Assembly (NCBI RefSeq): GCF_000384475.1
Contig: NZ_ARWB01000001.1
Coordinates: 2,212,176-2,276,175, forward strand
Source of the DNA: Methylopila sp. M107
GTDB taxonomy: Bacteria > Pseudomonadota > Alphaproteobacteria > Rhizobiales > Methylopilaceae
Direction of reading: 5' to 3'
Length of the DNA: 64,000 bases
Part shown: piece by piece, positions 20,182 through 30,700 of the stretch
How the letters are laid out: each line of letters starts with the position of its first letter
Position numbering within the stretch: the first letter of the stretch is position 1
Translations under genes and position numbers: made by a program
Notes under the pieces: model-generated
Database searches by the model: none
Told to the model about the DNA's origin: nothing
Seen by the model: the letters and a program-made list of their open reading frames with translations, nothing else

Positions 20182-20850
20182 TCACCCCATCGGGCGTTCG
20201 GCGATCACCCGCGCGATCGCGGCGCGGGTTTCGGCGATCCCGATCCCGTCGCGGCTCGAAGTCGCGAGCACTTCCGGATAGGCCGCCGGCCGGCGCTTCA
20301 GCGCCTCGAGCGTCTCGGCGATTCGCTTGGCGCGGTCTTCCGCCTTCAGGTGATCGATCTTGGTCAGCACGATCTGGTAGGAGGTCGCCGCCTTGTCGAG
20401 CAGGTCGAGAGCGTCCTTGTCGACCTCCTTGATCCCGTGTCGGCCGTCGATCAGCACGAACACGCGCGCAAGCGTCGCGCGGCCGCGCAGATAGGCCAGC
20501 ACCAGCCGCGTCCACGCCTTCACCTGCTCGACCGGCGCCTGCGCGTAGCCGTAGCCCGGCATGTCGACCAGGTAGGCCGGCGTTCCGAGCGCGAAGTAGT
20601 TCAGCATCTGCGTGCGGCCGGGCGTGTTCGACGTCTTGGCGAGCGTCTTGCGGCCGGTCAGCGCGTTGACCAGCGTCGACTTGCCGACGTTCGAGCGGCC
20701 CGCGAAGGCGATCTCCGCGCGGTCCATCTCGGGCAGCTGCTCGAGCTTGGCGCAGCTCTTCACGAAGTCGCACGGCCCCGCGAACAGTTTTCGGCCGATC
20801 TCGGGATAGGGGTCTTCGGGGACATCGATGGGGACGGGGGCGTCGGTCAC
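20182..20850 (-). CDS. engB: Ribosome biogenesis GTP-binding protein EngB (YsxC)
   Basis: 222 residues from a GTG at 20850. GTPase motifs are G1 GRSNVGKST (residues 51-59), G3 DMPGYG, G4 TKID and G5 ATS. N-terminal [32 protein letters not shown] is typical. It acts in large-subunit ribosome assembly. It is downstream of yidC on the same strand, the usual alphaproteobacterial order. Confidence 0.95.
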   Translation of the reverse strand: MTDAPVPIDVPEDPYPEIGRKLFAGPCDFVKSCAKLEQLPEMDRAEIAFAGRSNVGKSTLVNALTGRKTLAKTSNTPGRTQMLNYFALGTPAYLVDMPGYGYAQAPVEQVKAWTRLVLAYLRGRATLARVFVLIDGRHGIKEVDKDALDLLDKAATSYQIVLTKIDHLKAEDRAKRIAETLEALKRRPAAYPEVLATSSRDGIGIAETRAAIARVIAERPMG

Positions 20851-20870
20851 GGGCGCGGCTCCGGAAATGG

Positions 20871-20974
20871 CGTCATCCCGGACGGCCCACAGGGCCGATC
20901 CGGGATCGTCGTCAGAATGAGGCGCACCTTCCGGAGGACGATCCCGGCTCTCGCTTCGCTCGGCCGGGACGACG
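20871..20974. repeat. Paired palindromic repeat (family A, copy 6)
   Basis: Starts CGTCATCCCGG and ends with the inverted CCGGGACGACG; GATCCGGGATCGTCGTCAG pairs with ACGATCCCGG inside. It fills the yidC-engB gap. Confidence 0.8.
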
Positions 20975-20983
20975 CTCGAGGCT

Positions 20984-22798
20984 TCAGGTCTTCGGCGCGT
21001 CCGCCGCCGGCTTCTTTTTGAACACGTCGAGCGTGTTGCCGATGATGTCCACCTTCACGCCCTGGCGCTTCATGATCACCCACTGCTGCAGGATCGAGAG
21101 CAGGTTGTTCCAGGTCCAGTAGATCACCAGGCCGGCCGGGAACGAGGCCAGCAGGAAGGTGAAGAACAGCGGCATCCAGTTGAAGATCATGGCCTGCGTC
21201 GGATCCGGCGGGGCCGGGTTCAGGCGCATCTGCACGAACATCGTGATGCCCATCAGGATCGGCCACACGCCGATCATCAGGAAGTGCGGCAGGTCGAGCG
21301 GAATCAGGCCGAACAGGTTGAACAGCGAGGTCGGGTCCGGCGCCGCGAGGTCCTTGATCCAGCCATAGAACGGCGCGTGCCGCATCTCGATGGTGACGAA
21401 CAGCACCTTGTAGAGCGAGAAGAACACCGGGATCTGGATCAGGATCGGCAGGCAGCCGGCCAGCGGGTTGATCTTCTCTTTCTTGTACAGCTCCATCAGC
21501 TCCTGCTGCTGGCGCTGTTTGTCGTCAGGGAAGCGGTCCTTGATCTTCGCCATTTCCGGCTGGACCAGCTTCATCTTCGACATCGAGACGTAGGACTTGT
21601 TAGCGAGCGGGAAGAACAGGAGCTTCACGATCACCGTCACGGCCAGGATCGCCAGGCCGAAGTTCCCGATAAGTTTGAAGAAGAAATCAAGAGCGTAGAA
21701 CATCGGCTTGGTCAGGAAGTGGAACCACCCCCAGTCGATCATCAGCTCGAACTTCTGGACGCCGCCCTCGGATTCGTACCGGTCGATCACCGAGACCTGC
21801 TTGGCGCCGGCGAACAGGCGGCCGGAGGTCTCGGCCGTCGCGCCCGGCGCAACCGTCAGCGCGCTCAGCAGGTAGTCGGACTGGTAGGACTTGCCGCCAT
21901 CGGTCGAGGAGGCGAAGCGTGTGTCGTAGGGCTTGTCCTGCGGCGGGATCAGCGCCGAGGCCCAGTATTTGTCGGTGAAGCCGAGCCAGCCGCCGACATT
22001 CTGCTTGAAGGTGCGCGGACCGTTGGTGAGGTCCTTGTAGCTGAGCTCCTTCAGCTTCTCGGCGCCGATGAAGCCGATCGGTCCCTCGTGCAGGATGTAG
22101 TAGCCCGAAACCGTCGGTTCGCCGTGGCGCGAGATCAGCGCGTAAGGGTAGAGCGTGGCGGCGGCCGAACCGGTATTGGCGACGCTGTCCTTCACGGTGA
22201 ACATGAAGTCGCCGTCGACCGAGATGGTGCGGCGGAAGGTCAGGCCTTGGCCGTTGTCCCAGACCAGCGTCACCGGGCTCTGCGCGGTGAGCGGGCCGGG
22301 CGTCTCGGCCTTCCACTCGGTGTTGCGGTCGGGGAGCTTCGCGGTCCCGCCGGCGGCGTTCACGAAACCGAACTCGGCGTAATAGGGCTGCGGGCCGCCG
22401 AGCGGCGCGAACAGCACGATCTCGGGACTCTTGGGGTCGACGGTCTCGCGATAGTCCTTCAGCGAGACGTCGTCGATCCGGCCGCCGATCAGCGAGATCG
22501 AACCGTCGAGGCGCGGATTGTCGATCTTGACGCGCGGTGAGGCCTGCAGCGCCTGGTCGCGGGTTTTGCCTTGCGGCGCGACCGCGGCGGGGACGGGCGC
22601 GCCGGGCGCGCTCGGCTGTCCGACGCCGCTGGCCCCCGGGGTCGGCGCCCCGGCCTGCTTGCTGTCGGCGTTGAGCTGCTGCTGGGCGGCCTGCTGCTGG
22701 CGCTGCGCGTCGCGCTGCGGCACCGCGAAGAAATACTGCCAGCCGATCAGCACCAGGATCGACAGAGCGACCGCGAGAATTGTGTTGCGATTGTCCAT
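20984..22798 (-). CDS. yidC: Membrane protein insertase YidC
   Basis: 604 residues from [24 protein letters not shown] at 22798. The first helix (residues 5-24) is followed by a Gln/Ala/Pro linker and the large periplasmic domain of Gram-negative YidC. The conserved insertase core then starts at about residue 370 ([32 protein letters not shown] and [20 protein letters not shown]). The basic tail ends [11 protein letters not shown]. The ATG overlaps the rnpA stop (TAATG). It inserts proteins in the inner membrane with or without SecYEG. Confidence 0.97.
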   Translation of the reverse strand: MDNRNTILAVALSILVLIGWQYFFAVPQRDAQRQQQAAQQQLNADSKQAGAPTPGASGVGQPSAPGAPVPAAVAPQGKTRDQALQASPRVKIDNPRLDGSISLIGGRIDDVSLKDYRETVDPKSPEIVLFAPLGGPQPYYAEFGFVNAAGGTAKLPDRNTEWKAETPGPLTAQSPVTLVWDNGQGLTFRRTISVDGDFMFTVKDSVANTGSAAATLYPYALISRHGEPTVSGYYILHEGPIGFIGAEKLKELSYKDLTNGPRTFKQNVGGWLGFTDKYWASALIPPQDKPYDTRFASSTDGGKSYQSDYLLSALTVAPGATAETSGRLFAGAKQVSVIDRYESEGGVQKFELMIDWGWFHFLTKPMFYALDFFFKLIGNFGLAILAVTVIVKLLFFPLANKSYVSMSKMKLVQPEMAKIKDRFPDDKQRQQQELMELYKKEKINPLAGCLPILIQIPVFFSLYKVLFVTIEMRHAPFYGWIKDLAAPDPTSLFNLFGLIPLDLPHFLMIGVWPILMGITMFVQMRLNPAPPDPTQAMIFNWMPLFFTFLLASFPAGLVIYWTWNNLLSILQQWVIMKRQGVKVDIIGNTLDVFKKKPAADAPKT

Positions 22799-23259
22799 TA
22801 CCGTCCGCTCTCGGGCCGCTCTATCGCGGCCCCACGATCCGTCGGGCCCGAAGCAGTCCGCCGATCGGCGGCGCCGGGCCGTCCATCGGCGCGATCGCCG
22901 CCGGCGGATTTGCCATGGGCGCGTTTCGTCGCCGTCGCGACGTCGCGCGCCAGCCGCTCGAACTTGACCTCGAGCACGGCGCGCCGCGCGATCAGCACGT
23001 AGTCGCAATCGGGCCGGGCCGCGCCCTCGAGCGCGACGCGGACGGCGGCGCGCATGCGCCGCTTCATCCGGTTTCGCTCGACGGCGCCGCCGACCCGCTT
23101 TGTCACTGTGAATCCGACCCGCGGTCGCTCGCTCTGCTCCGCGCGCACGCGCATGTGGAGCGCGACCACAGGTCCGCCGATCTTCACGCCGTCGCGCGAC
23201 GCCGCGACGAAGTCCGCGCGTCGGCGCAGCATGTCGATGTCGTCGCCAAGACGGGCCAT
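22798..23259 (-). CDS. rnpA: Ribonuclease P protein component RnpA
   Basis: 153 residues from the ATG at 23259. A TTG two codons upstream is possible. The core RxGFTVTKRVGGAVERNRMKRRMRAAVR is the RNase P protein signature (RNR motif). The C-terminal 40 residues after KFERLARDV are a non-conserved Arg/Gly/Asp-rich extension. It processes tRNA 5' ends with the RNA subunit. It lies between rpmH and yidC; no yidD is present between them. Confidence 0.93.
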   Translation of the reverse strand: MARLGDDIDMLRRRADFVAASRDGVKIGGPVVALHMRVRAEQSERPRVGFTVTKRVGGAVERNRMKRRMRAAVRVALEGAARPDCDYVLIARRAVLEVKFERLARDVATATKRAHGKSAGGDRADGRPGAADRRTASGPTDRGAAIERPESGR

Positions 23260-23300
23260 TCGCAAATCTTCGCCGTCACCGCTTGTTTAAGCGGCGCGGA

Positions 23301-23435
23301 TCAGGCGCTCAGCCGCTTGCGGCCCTTGGCGCGGCGGGCGGCGATCACCTTGCGGCCGCCAACCGTCGCCATGCGCGCGCGAAAACCGTGACGACGCTTG
23401 CGGACGAGCTTCGAGGGCTGATAGGTCCGTTTCAC
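23301..23435 (-). CDS. rpmH: 50S ribosomal protein L34
   Basis: 44 residues, from a GTG at 23435: [22 protein letters not shown] then [19 protein letters not shown]. Full identity with the L34 pattern and length fixes the start even though the frame stays open upstream. It is the first gene of rpmH-rnpA-yidC-engB. Confidence 0.97.
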   Translation of the reverse strand: MKRTYQPSKLVRKRRHGFRARMATVGGRKVIAARRAKGRKRLSA

Positions 23436-23528
23436 GGGATCAGTCTCCAGTCGCCGAAAGATTTCGGGCGCGACGCCGCGGAACGTAAGGTCCCGTCGGG
23501 CGGCCTCGCCAGGCTTTCGGCCAAAACG

Positions 23529-23553
23529 AAAAAACCCGCGGGTCGGCGCGGGT
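23529..23553 (-). terminator. Hairpin followed by a T run upstream of rpmH
   Basis: Read on the minus strand: ACCCGCG, six bases, CGCGGGT, then TTTTT. It lies about 95 bp before the rpmH start. It could end transcription from upstream or act as an attenuator in a long rpmH leader. Confidence 0.55.
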
Positions 23554-23614
23554 GCGAACACGGCCGGCTTATACGGGAGGCGCTTGCGCGAAGTCAATCT
23601 CGTGTGCCGCTCGG

Positions 23615-23778
23615 GATCCTCCTCCGTGAAGCGGTGAAGGGGGACCATGCGGAGCATGGTGGAGGGGCGCGCTTCAGAATGAGGCGCGAACAGAGACCGC
23701 GACGCCCTACGACCCGCCCCCTCCACCGCGCGTTCCGCGCGGTCCCGCTCCCCCATGCGTGCCGCATGGAGGAGGATC
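23615..23778. repeat. Long compound palindromic repeat (family B, copy 3)
   Basis: Begins GATCCTCCTCC and ends GGAGGAGGATC, with inner GGACCATGCGGAGCATGGTGG. It fills most of the 417-bp gap between the divergent rpmH and histidine-kinase genes. Confidence 0.8.
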
Positions 23779-23852
23779 AAGAGTCTCGGTTTGACGAACG
23801 CGCCGTCGTCGCCGCATCATCGCGCCGCCGTCGACACACCGTGATTTGGACA

Positions 23853-25367
23853 ATGCCGACCGACGACCTCGGCGTGCCGCGCTTTGAGCCGGGACAGCCG
23901 CCCATTAGGGACGAAGACGAACGCGACGAGACGGCGCGGGGCGGGCTTGGCTTGTCCGGCAAGCTGCTCGCGCTGACGGCGCTGTTCGTCATGGTGTCGG
24001 AAATCCTGATCTACGTGCCGTCGATCGCGAATTTCCGCCTCACCTATATGGACGACCAGCTGAACCGGGCGCGCACCGCTGCGCTGGCGCTCGAGGCCGC
24101 GCCCGACGGCATGGTCGAGGAGCCGCTGGCGCGAAAACTGCTCCGCACCGTCGGGGCCCGGGCCCTCGTGATGAAGACTGGCGAGTCGCGCCGCCTGCTC
24201 GCGGTCGACGACATGCCGCCCCAGGTCGCCATCACGATCGACCGGCGCGAGATCGACGGCGCGGAGGCCGTGGTCCAGGCGTTCGACACGCTGCTCTATG
24301 GCGAGCGGCGGATCGCGCGCGTCTATGACGACGCGCCGGACCAGGGCGGCGTGGTCGAGATCGTGGTCGACGAGACCAGGTTGCGCCAGGCCATGCTGGC
24401 CTTCTCGATCAAGGTGCTTCTCATCGCCCTCGCGATCTCGCTCGCGACCGGCGCGCTGGTCTACCTCGCGCTGAACCACATCATCGTGCGCCCCGTGCGC
24501 CGGCTCACGAGCGCCATGGTCGGCTTCGGCGACGCGCCGGAGGATGCGAGCCGCATCATCGTCGCCTCCAACCGCGGCGACGAGATCGGCGTCGCCGAGG
24601 CCGAGCTCGAACGGCTGCAGCTTGCGGTCCACAACCAGCTGCAGCAGAAGTCGCGGCTCGCGGCGCTCGGGCTCGCGGTGTCGAAGATCAACCACGACCT
24701 CAGGAACCTGCTCGCCTCCGCGCAGCTGATCTCCGACCGCCTGCAGACCGTTTCGGACCCGACCGTCCAGAAGATCGCGCCGCGCCTGATCGCGACGCTC
24801 GGCCGCGCCATCAGCTTCTGCCAGTCGACGCTGTCCTACGGGGCGGCGCACGAGCATCCGCCGAGCCGGCGCATGGTCAAGCTGATCGACATCGTCGACG
24901 AGGTGCGCGCCACGCTCGGCCTCGCGCAGGGCGACGGGCCGGTCGGCTTCGTCTCGGCGGTGGAGCGGGGCCTGCGGGTCGACGCCGACCCCGACCAGGT
25001 GTTCCGCGCGCTGCTCAATCTCGGCCGCAACGCCCTGCAGGCGCTGGAAAGCCGCGGCGAGACCGACCCGCAGCAGGACCAGATCCGCGTCTCCGGCCGC
25101 CGCGAAGGCGCGGTCGTGGTGATCGAGCTGTCCGACACCGGCCCCGGCCTGCCGGCGAAGGCGCGCGAACACCTGTTCGACCCGTTCCAGGGCTCGACCC
25201 GCTCGGGCGGCACGGGGCTGGGGCTGGCGATCGCGGACGAGCTGGTGCGCGCCCATGGCGGCGCGATCACGCTGGTCGAGGGCACGATCGGCGCGACCTT
25301 CCGGATCACGATTCCGGACCGCCCGATCGACCTGCAGGCCCGCGCCAAGGAGCGCGCCCGCGCCTGA
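23853..25367 (+). CDS. Membrane sensor histidine kinase (orphan)
   Basis: 504 residues from the ATG at 23853 (MPTDDLGVPRFEPGQ); a GTG at 23841 is an alternative. Two transmembrane helices (about residues 36-56 and 190-212) bracket a periplasmic sensor domain, followed by a HAMP-like linker (NHIIVRPVRRLTSAM). The phosphoacceptor is His281 in SKINHDLRNLL. The ATPase domain has the N-box NLGRNALQAL, G1 DTGPGLP and G2 GGTGLGLAI. No response regulator is adjacent, so its partner is elsewhere. It lies just before tRNA-Arg and the 25.7-38.1 kb island. Confidence 0.9.
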   Translation: MPTDDLGVPRFEPGQPPIRDEDERDETARGGLGLSGKLLALTALFVMVSEILIYVPSIANFRLTYMDDQLNRARTAALALEAAPDGMVEEPLARKLLRTVGARALVMKTGESRRLLAVDDMPPQVAITIDRREIDGAEAVVQAFDTLLYGERRIARVYDDAPDQGGVVEIVVDETRLRQAMLAFSIKVLLIALAISLATGALVYLALNHIIVRPVRRLTSAMVGFGDAPEDASRIIVASNRGDEIGVAEAELERLQLAVHNQLQQKSRLAALGLAVSKINHDLRNLLASAQLISDRLQTVSDPTVQKIAPRLIATLGRAISFCQSTLSYGAAHEHPPSRRMVKLIDIVDEVRATLGLAQGDGPVGFVSAVERGLRVDADPDQVFRALLNLGRNALQALESRGETDPQQDQIRVSGRREGAVVVIELSDTGPGLPAKAREHLFDPFQGSTRSGGTGLGLAIADELVRAHGGAITLVEGTIGATFRITIPDRPIDLQARAKERARA

Positions 25368-25557
25368 GGTGGGCGCTGCTCCGCCAAGACGAGGCGCCGC
25401 CATGGGCCTTCGGATAGGATCTCGGTCACCCGGTCGTCGGGTCGGTTCAGCGAGCGGATCGTTCGGCGAATGAACTCGGCAAGCCATCTTGCCAAGCGCG
25501 AAGCGAGCGGCTAATGACCTCGCCTCCGCTCGGGGCCTCTTCGGCCCGACGCGACGC

Positions 25558-25634
25558 GCGCCCGTAGCTCAGCTGGATAGAGCACCAGACTACGAATCTG
25601 GGGGTCAGAGGTTCGAATCCTTTCGGGCGCGCCA
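25558..25634 (+). tRNA. tRNA-Arg(ACG)
   Basis: 77 bases with encoded CCA. Acceptor stem GCGCCCG / CGGGCGC, D-arm AGCTCAGCTGGATAGAGC, anticodon stem CCAGA / TCTGG with loop CTACGAA (anticodon ACG), T-arm AGAGGTTCGAATCCTTT. No integrase or repeated tRNA end was seen nearby. Confidence 0.97.
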
Positions 25635-25746
25635 AATCCTCACGCCTTCCGAGATCGTCCGGCGCTGACGCGCCGTTGACGCCTTGATCGAAGCGGCGTC
25701 GTGCAGTCGCATCCATGACTCGGCGGGTCGCCCGCCCTTCGGCGCC

Positions 25747-27606
25747 TCACCCCGCCTCGACCGCCTTGACGCGGAACAGGTCCGCCCACCCCCCGACGTC
25801 CTGCATCATCTCGGCCGCGAGGTCGAACACCTCCGTCGCGAGGTCCTGCGAGGCGAGCGGGCGGTCGAGGCGCATCCTGTCGATGCGCGCCTTCGCGGCC
25901 GTCATCACCTCCTCCATCCGCGCGGACTGCCGTTCGAGCAGCTGCACCTCGGAATAGGCGCGCAGGCCGACCAGCACCGCGGACGCCGTCGGCGCCAGCG
26001 CCGCCAGCACGCCGAGCGCGATGACCGCGCCGTGGAGCAGGTGGAACGGCATGAACATCAGTTTTATGGCGACGCAGAGCACGGTGGCGAGGAACAGCCA
26101 CTCCCCGCGCGAGACCATCCAGCCGCCCACATAGGCGCTCGCGACCTTGCGGTTGCGGTGGTACTCGACCTGGCCCTCGACCAGCCTGCGCAGCACGAAG
26201 TCGCGCTCCCTCTTCACCCGCTCGGTGTCGAGGGCGCCGGTCGGCAGCGCCGCCGCGCGCTGAGCCGCGTTGAAGTACCAGCCGATCCAGCGCTCGGCCG
26301 GCCGGGCCGCCCCCAGCCGGTGCACGTTGGCGGGCGGCAGGCTCCAGCCGAATGCCGCCAGCGCCTCCTGCTTGCGGCAGAGCTCCGCCAGCAGACGGTA
26401 GGCGATCCAGCGGCCGTGCCAGGCCCGGCCGAGATTGACGGCGACGAGCCCGAGGATCGCGGCGAGCGCCAAGAACTCGACCCCGCTCGCGTAAGGCTTC
26501 AGGCCCTTGCTCGCGAGCGCCAGCGTGGCGCAGATCGCGGCCAGCCCCGCCAGGAAGAACACCCAGACGTAGGACGAGCGGTAGCGGTCGCGGTAGCCGA
26601 CCGAGGCCCGGTCGGCCCGGGCGTAGATCGCCTCCCAGTATCTGGTCTCGCCGGCCGGGGTCACGGCGGTCGGCGCGGCGGCGACGGCCGCGGCGTCCGG
26701 CGGCGGGGGCGCGCGGAAGACGCGCTCGTGCAGCCGCCAGACGAGGCGCTTCGGCAGCGGCTTTTCGCTCAGGAACGCCCCGTAGGGGTCGGTCTCGAAA
26801 GCGTTGCGCAGGCCGAGCCGCTTGAGCGCGGCGTCGATCGGCCCATGCGCATGCCCGCTATGGGCGTCGTGACGCGCCGGCGGCTCGATCGCGGCGCGGA
26901 GCGCCGCACGCAGCGCCGCCTCAGCCTCTTCGCCCGCGGGCGCGTCCTCCGGCCAGCGCAGGTCGGCGACCGAGCGGACGAAATGCGGCGGATTGCGTCC
27001 GCTCGCGTCGATCCACCAGACCGGCGGGCCGAAGCGCGCCGAGAAACGTACGATCTCGGCCGTTCCGCCGCGGCCCGCTGCGGGCTCGCCGTTCCAGACC
27101 GCGATCAGCAGGTCGCAATTGCGGACGACCAGCCGGCCGACCGCCTCATAGGAGCGGTTCGCCTCGTCGCCATGCGCGCCGTCGAGCGCGAAATAGGGCT
27201 TTTCGTCCTGAGCGCCCTTAGGGCCGAGCCAGGCGTCGAGCGTGCCGCCCTTGAAGTCCTGCTCATACTCGGCGCGCGGAAACGGCAGCGCGACGTCGAG
27301 CCGGAAGCCGAGCCTGAGGCCGGCGTCGGCGACCAGCCGGTCGGCCCCTTCGGCGAGCGGCGACAGCACGCTTGGCTCCGGCGTCACGGTTCCGTCGGGC
27401 GCGTTGCGATAGGCGCGCAGGATTTCGGGGCGTAGCGCCGCGGCGAACAGTTCCTCGCGCACCAGGGCCAGCGCGGCCTCGATCTGGGCCTCGATCTCGG
27501 CGAGCGCGTCCGGCGCCGGCCGGCGCGTGCCCGTCACCCCGACCCGGAAGGCGAGCGCGGGCCGGACGGCGTCTGACGGGGCGGATGCGACGCTTTTCTG
27601 CGACAT
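25747..27606 (-). CDS. SLOG-like / SLATT-like membrane protein, putative conflict-system component
   Basis: 619 residues from the ATG at 27606. The N-terminal part has GVTGTR (23-28) and LSPLAEGADRLV (81-92), then LPFPRAEYEQDF, the pattern of SLOG-type Rossmann domains thought to bind nucleotide-derived ligands. The C-terminal half has two pairs of transmembrane helices (about 345-392 and 502-552), each followed by long charged helices, as in SLATT-type membrane effectors. It would act at the inner membrane. It is divergent from the STAND-patatin operon, 149 bp apart. Family assignment is by eye; the function (ligand-triggered membrane effector) is inference. Confidence 0.7.
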   Translation of the reverse strand: MSQKSVASAPSDAVRPALAFRVGVTGTRRPAPDALAEIEAQIEAALALVREELFAAALRPEILRAYRNAPDGTVTPEPSVLSPLAEGADRLVADAGLRLGFRLDVALPFPRAEYEQDFKGGTLDAWLGPKGAQDEKPYFALDGAHGDEANRSYEAVGRLVVRNCDLLIAVWNGEPAAGRGGTAEIVRFSARFGPPVWWIDASGRNPPHFVRSVADLRWPEDAPAGEEAEAALRAALRAAIEPPARHDAHSGHAHGPIDAALKRLGLRNAFETDPYGAFLSEKPLPKRLVWRLHERVFRAPPPPDAAAVAAAPTAVTPAGETRYWEAIYARADRASVGYRDRYRSSYVWVFFLAGLAAICATLALASKGLKPYASGVEFLALAAILGLVAVNLGRAWHGRWIAYRLLAELCRKQEALAAFGWSLPPANVHRLGAARPAERWIGWYFNAAQRAAALPTGALDTERVKRERDFVLRRLVEGQVEYHRNRKVASAYVGGWMVSRGEWLFLATVLCVAIKLMFMPFHLLHGAVIALGVLAALAPTASAVLVGLRAYSEVQLLERQSARMEEVMTAAKARIDRMRLDRPLASQDLATEVFDLAAEMMQDVGGWADLFRVKAVEAG

Positions 27607-27755
27607 GGCGGCCGATCTTATCGCGCGGCTTCGGGAGCGGAAGACGTCCCGCCGCACAATTGACGCGGTTTCGCCTTTTTGGCGCCACGCCGCATATTGA
27701 CGCGCGGTTGCAGGCCCGCCACGCTGCCCGCAGATGCCGCGAGGGGGCGCGCGGG
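27607..27755. promoter_or_regulatory. Divergent promoter region between the SLOG/SLATT gene and the STAND operon
   Basis: 149 bp separating two divergent starts of the island. It contains a somewhat AT-richer stretch (CGCACAATTGACGCGG, CGCATATTGACGCGCGG). GAGGGGG just before the GTG at 27756 is a likely ribosome site. No operator was identified. Confidence 0.4.
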
Positions 27756-30700
27756 GTGCGGACGGTCAGGATCTTCGTGTCGTCGCCGGGCGACGCCGCG
27801 CATGAGCGGAACAGGCTCACGCGCGTGGCCGACCGGCTGAACGTCGACTACGGCGCCATCGCGCGGCTGGAGCTGTTCCGCTACGAGGAGAGCGCCTACC
27901 AGGCGGTCGAGACGTTCCAGAAGCAGATCCCCGAGGCCAAGGGCTTCGACATCGTCATCGGCGTGCTGAAGCACAGGCTCGGATCGCCGCTGCCGGGCGA
28001 TTTTCCCTTGATGCCGCAGGACCCGCCCTTCGACGGCGAGGCCTATCCGAGCGGTACGGCCTACGAACTGCTGTCCTCGATCGCCGCGCGGATCATCGAT
28101 CACGCCGAGACGCCCGACATCTACGTTTTCCGCGACAAGGACGCGCCGCTGGTGCGCGCCAGCACGGCGGAAGGAAAACACGCCACCGCCGAATGGGAGC
28201 GGCTCGAAGGTTTCGCGAGGCGCTTCTTCTTCACGGCGGAGGGGCAGTTCCGCCTGGCGTTCCAGCAGTTCGGGTCGACCGACGATTTCGAGCGCCAGAT
28301 CGAAAAACTGCTGCGCGACTGGATCGAGGAGCGCGTGCTGTCTGGCAAGCGCGCGATCTGGCCGGTCGAGACGCGCGGTTCGCCCTTCGTGGCGCTGGAA
28401 TCCTTCGACGCGGGCCGTCGCGACGTGTTCTTCGGCCGCGCCCGCGCCGTGGTGCGGGCGGTCGACACGCTGAAGGAGCTGTTCGCGGCTCAAGCGGCGG
28501 GCGGGGATACACTGCCGTTCCTGCTGGTGTTCGGGCCGAGCGGCTCCGGCAAATCCTCTTTCGTGAAGGCGGGGTTGGCGCCGGCTTTGCGCGACGCGCC
28601 GGGCGAGGTCGCGGAATGGCGCGTCGCGGTGATGCGCCCGACGGAAGGCGGCCTCGATCCCTTCGCGGCGCTCTCCGCGCGGCTGTTTGACGAAATCGAC
28701 CCGGCCGTTCCGGGCTCCGCGAAGGCGTTGCCGGAGCTTGGCGAAACCTCGTTCCCGGCGCCCGAGAAGCTCGAGGCGGCGCTTCGGCACGCCGACCAGA
28801 CCTCCGCCGCGCCGATCGTCGACGCGCTCAATCGCGCATCGGCCGCGCTCGGCGCGCGCGAAAACTTCGAGGCGCCGCCGGACGTGCGGCTGCTGCTGGT
28901 GGTCGACCAGCTCGACGACATCTTTGCGGTCGGCGCGGGCGACCCCAAGACGCAGGCCGAGGAGCGCGGCCGCTTCGCGCGGCTGCTTGCAGCGCTTGCG
29001 AAAACGGGCCGCGTTGCGGTGGTCGCGACGCTGCGCACAGGCCTGATCGAGCGGCTTTCGACGGACCCGGACCTGCAGGCGCTGAAGGCCGCGGGCGACA
29101 AGTTCGAGCTCGAGCCGCCGGACGCAGCCGAGCTCGCCGAGATCATCCGCGAGCCGGCCAGGGCCGCGGACCTCGTGTTCGAGACCCACTCGAAGACCCG
29201 CGACACGCTGGACGAGCGGCTCGTGGACGACTTCGACCGGCCCGACATGCTGCCGCTGCTGCAGTTCGCGCTGAGCCGGCTGTTCGAGGAGCGGCGGCCG
29301 AAGGAGGGCACGGCCGGCGAGCTGACCTTCGAGGCCTATGGGGCCATGGGCGGCATCGCGGGCGCGGTGCAGACGGCGGCGAACCGCGCCATGGCGGGCC
29401 TCGGCGAAGCCGAGCGGGCGAGGCTGCCGCGGCTGTTCCGGCTGCTGCTCGAATGGGCCCCGGCCGCGACTGGCCGCGACGCCGCCGAGCGCCCGGTCGC
29501 GCTGGTCGACGCGCCGATGTCGGCGCTCGACGACGACCCGGAGATGAAGCGCCTCGCCGACGCGCTGGTCGAGGCGCGCATCCTGGTTTCGGGGTGGGCA
29601 AGGACGGCCCCACGATCGCGCTGTCGCACCGCCGCGTGCCGGAGCTCTGGACCGAAGCGCGCGAGGCGGTGAAGACGAACGAGACCTATTACCGCGTGAT
29701 GAGCGAGCTCCGCCCGGCCTATCAGCGCTGGGACGGCGCGGGGAGGCGCTGGAAGCGCCTGATCGCCGACGACGTGCTGCTCGGCGAGGCGAGCCGGCTG
29801 GTGAGCGAGTTCCCGAAGGACGTGTCGAAGGACATCCGGGGATTTGTGGAGCAGTCGCGGTTTAAGGCGCGGCTGTGGTTCTCCGCGACAGCCGCGGCGG
29901 CGGTTGTGTTCCTCGGCGTGGCGGTGGCTGCGGGATATCTCTACACGGAAGCGAGCCGGTCGGAGCTCAAGGCGCTTCAGTCGGAGGCGCAGGCGCGTGC
30001 TGCAGAAACCGCCGCAGCTGAAGGCCGCGACGAGGCGGAGCGAAACCTGCGGCTCGCCCGCGTGACTCTCGACGGCGTCGTAGTCGACGTCGCCGACGGC
30101 CTCAAGAACGTTGAAGGTATGCGGGCGGCGTCCAGGAACAGGATTCTCGACCGCGTTCGTTCTTCGGTCGAAGAACTGGCCTCCAAGGCGCCGGACGATT
30201 CCGGAATTCAGGAAACGCGGTGGAAGACGCTGATCGCACTGGGTGAGGTGTTCGGCGCGGTCGGAGACATCGCCAATGCGCGGGTGGTCTATGACGAGGG
30301 CCTCAGGGTGGCTCGCGCGTTCTCGGCAAAGGACGGGGCGAACGCAGACTGGCGGCGCTACATATCATTCAGCCTTAACAGAGTGGGGGACAGTCGCCGG
30401 TGGATTGGCGACGAGGCGGGCGCGCTCAAGGACTATGAGGAGGGTCTTGAGGTTATCCGCGAGCTGTCCGGAACCGACGAGTCAAACACTGAATGGCGTC
30501 GCGACACCGCGGTCAGCTTAAATAAGGTCGGAGGCGGTCGCAGCTTTTTGGGCGACACCGCAGGTGCGCTGAAGGCCTTCGAAGAGAGCCTCGAAATCGC
30601 CCGCAAGCTCGCCTCGACCGATCCGTCCAATGACGTTTGGCAGCGTGATATCTCGATCAGCTTGAACAAAATTGGCGAAGTGAAGTCGCAGGCTCGCGAC

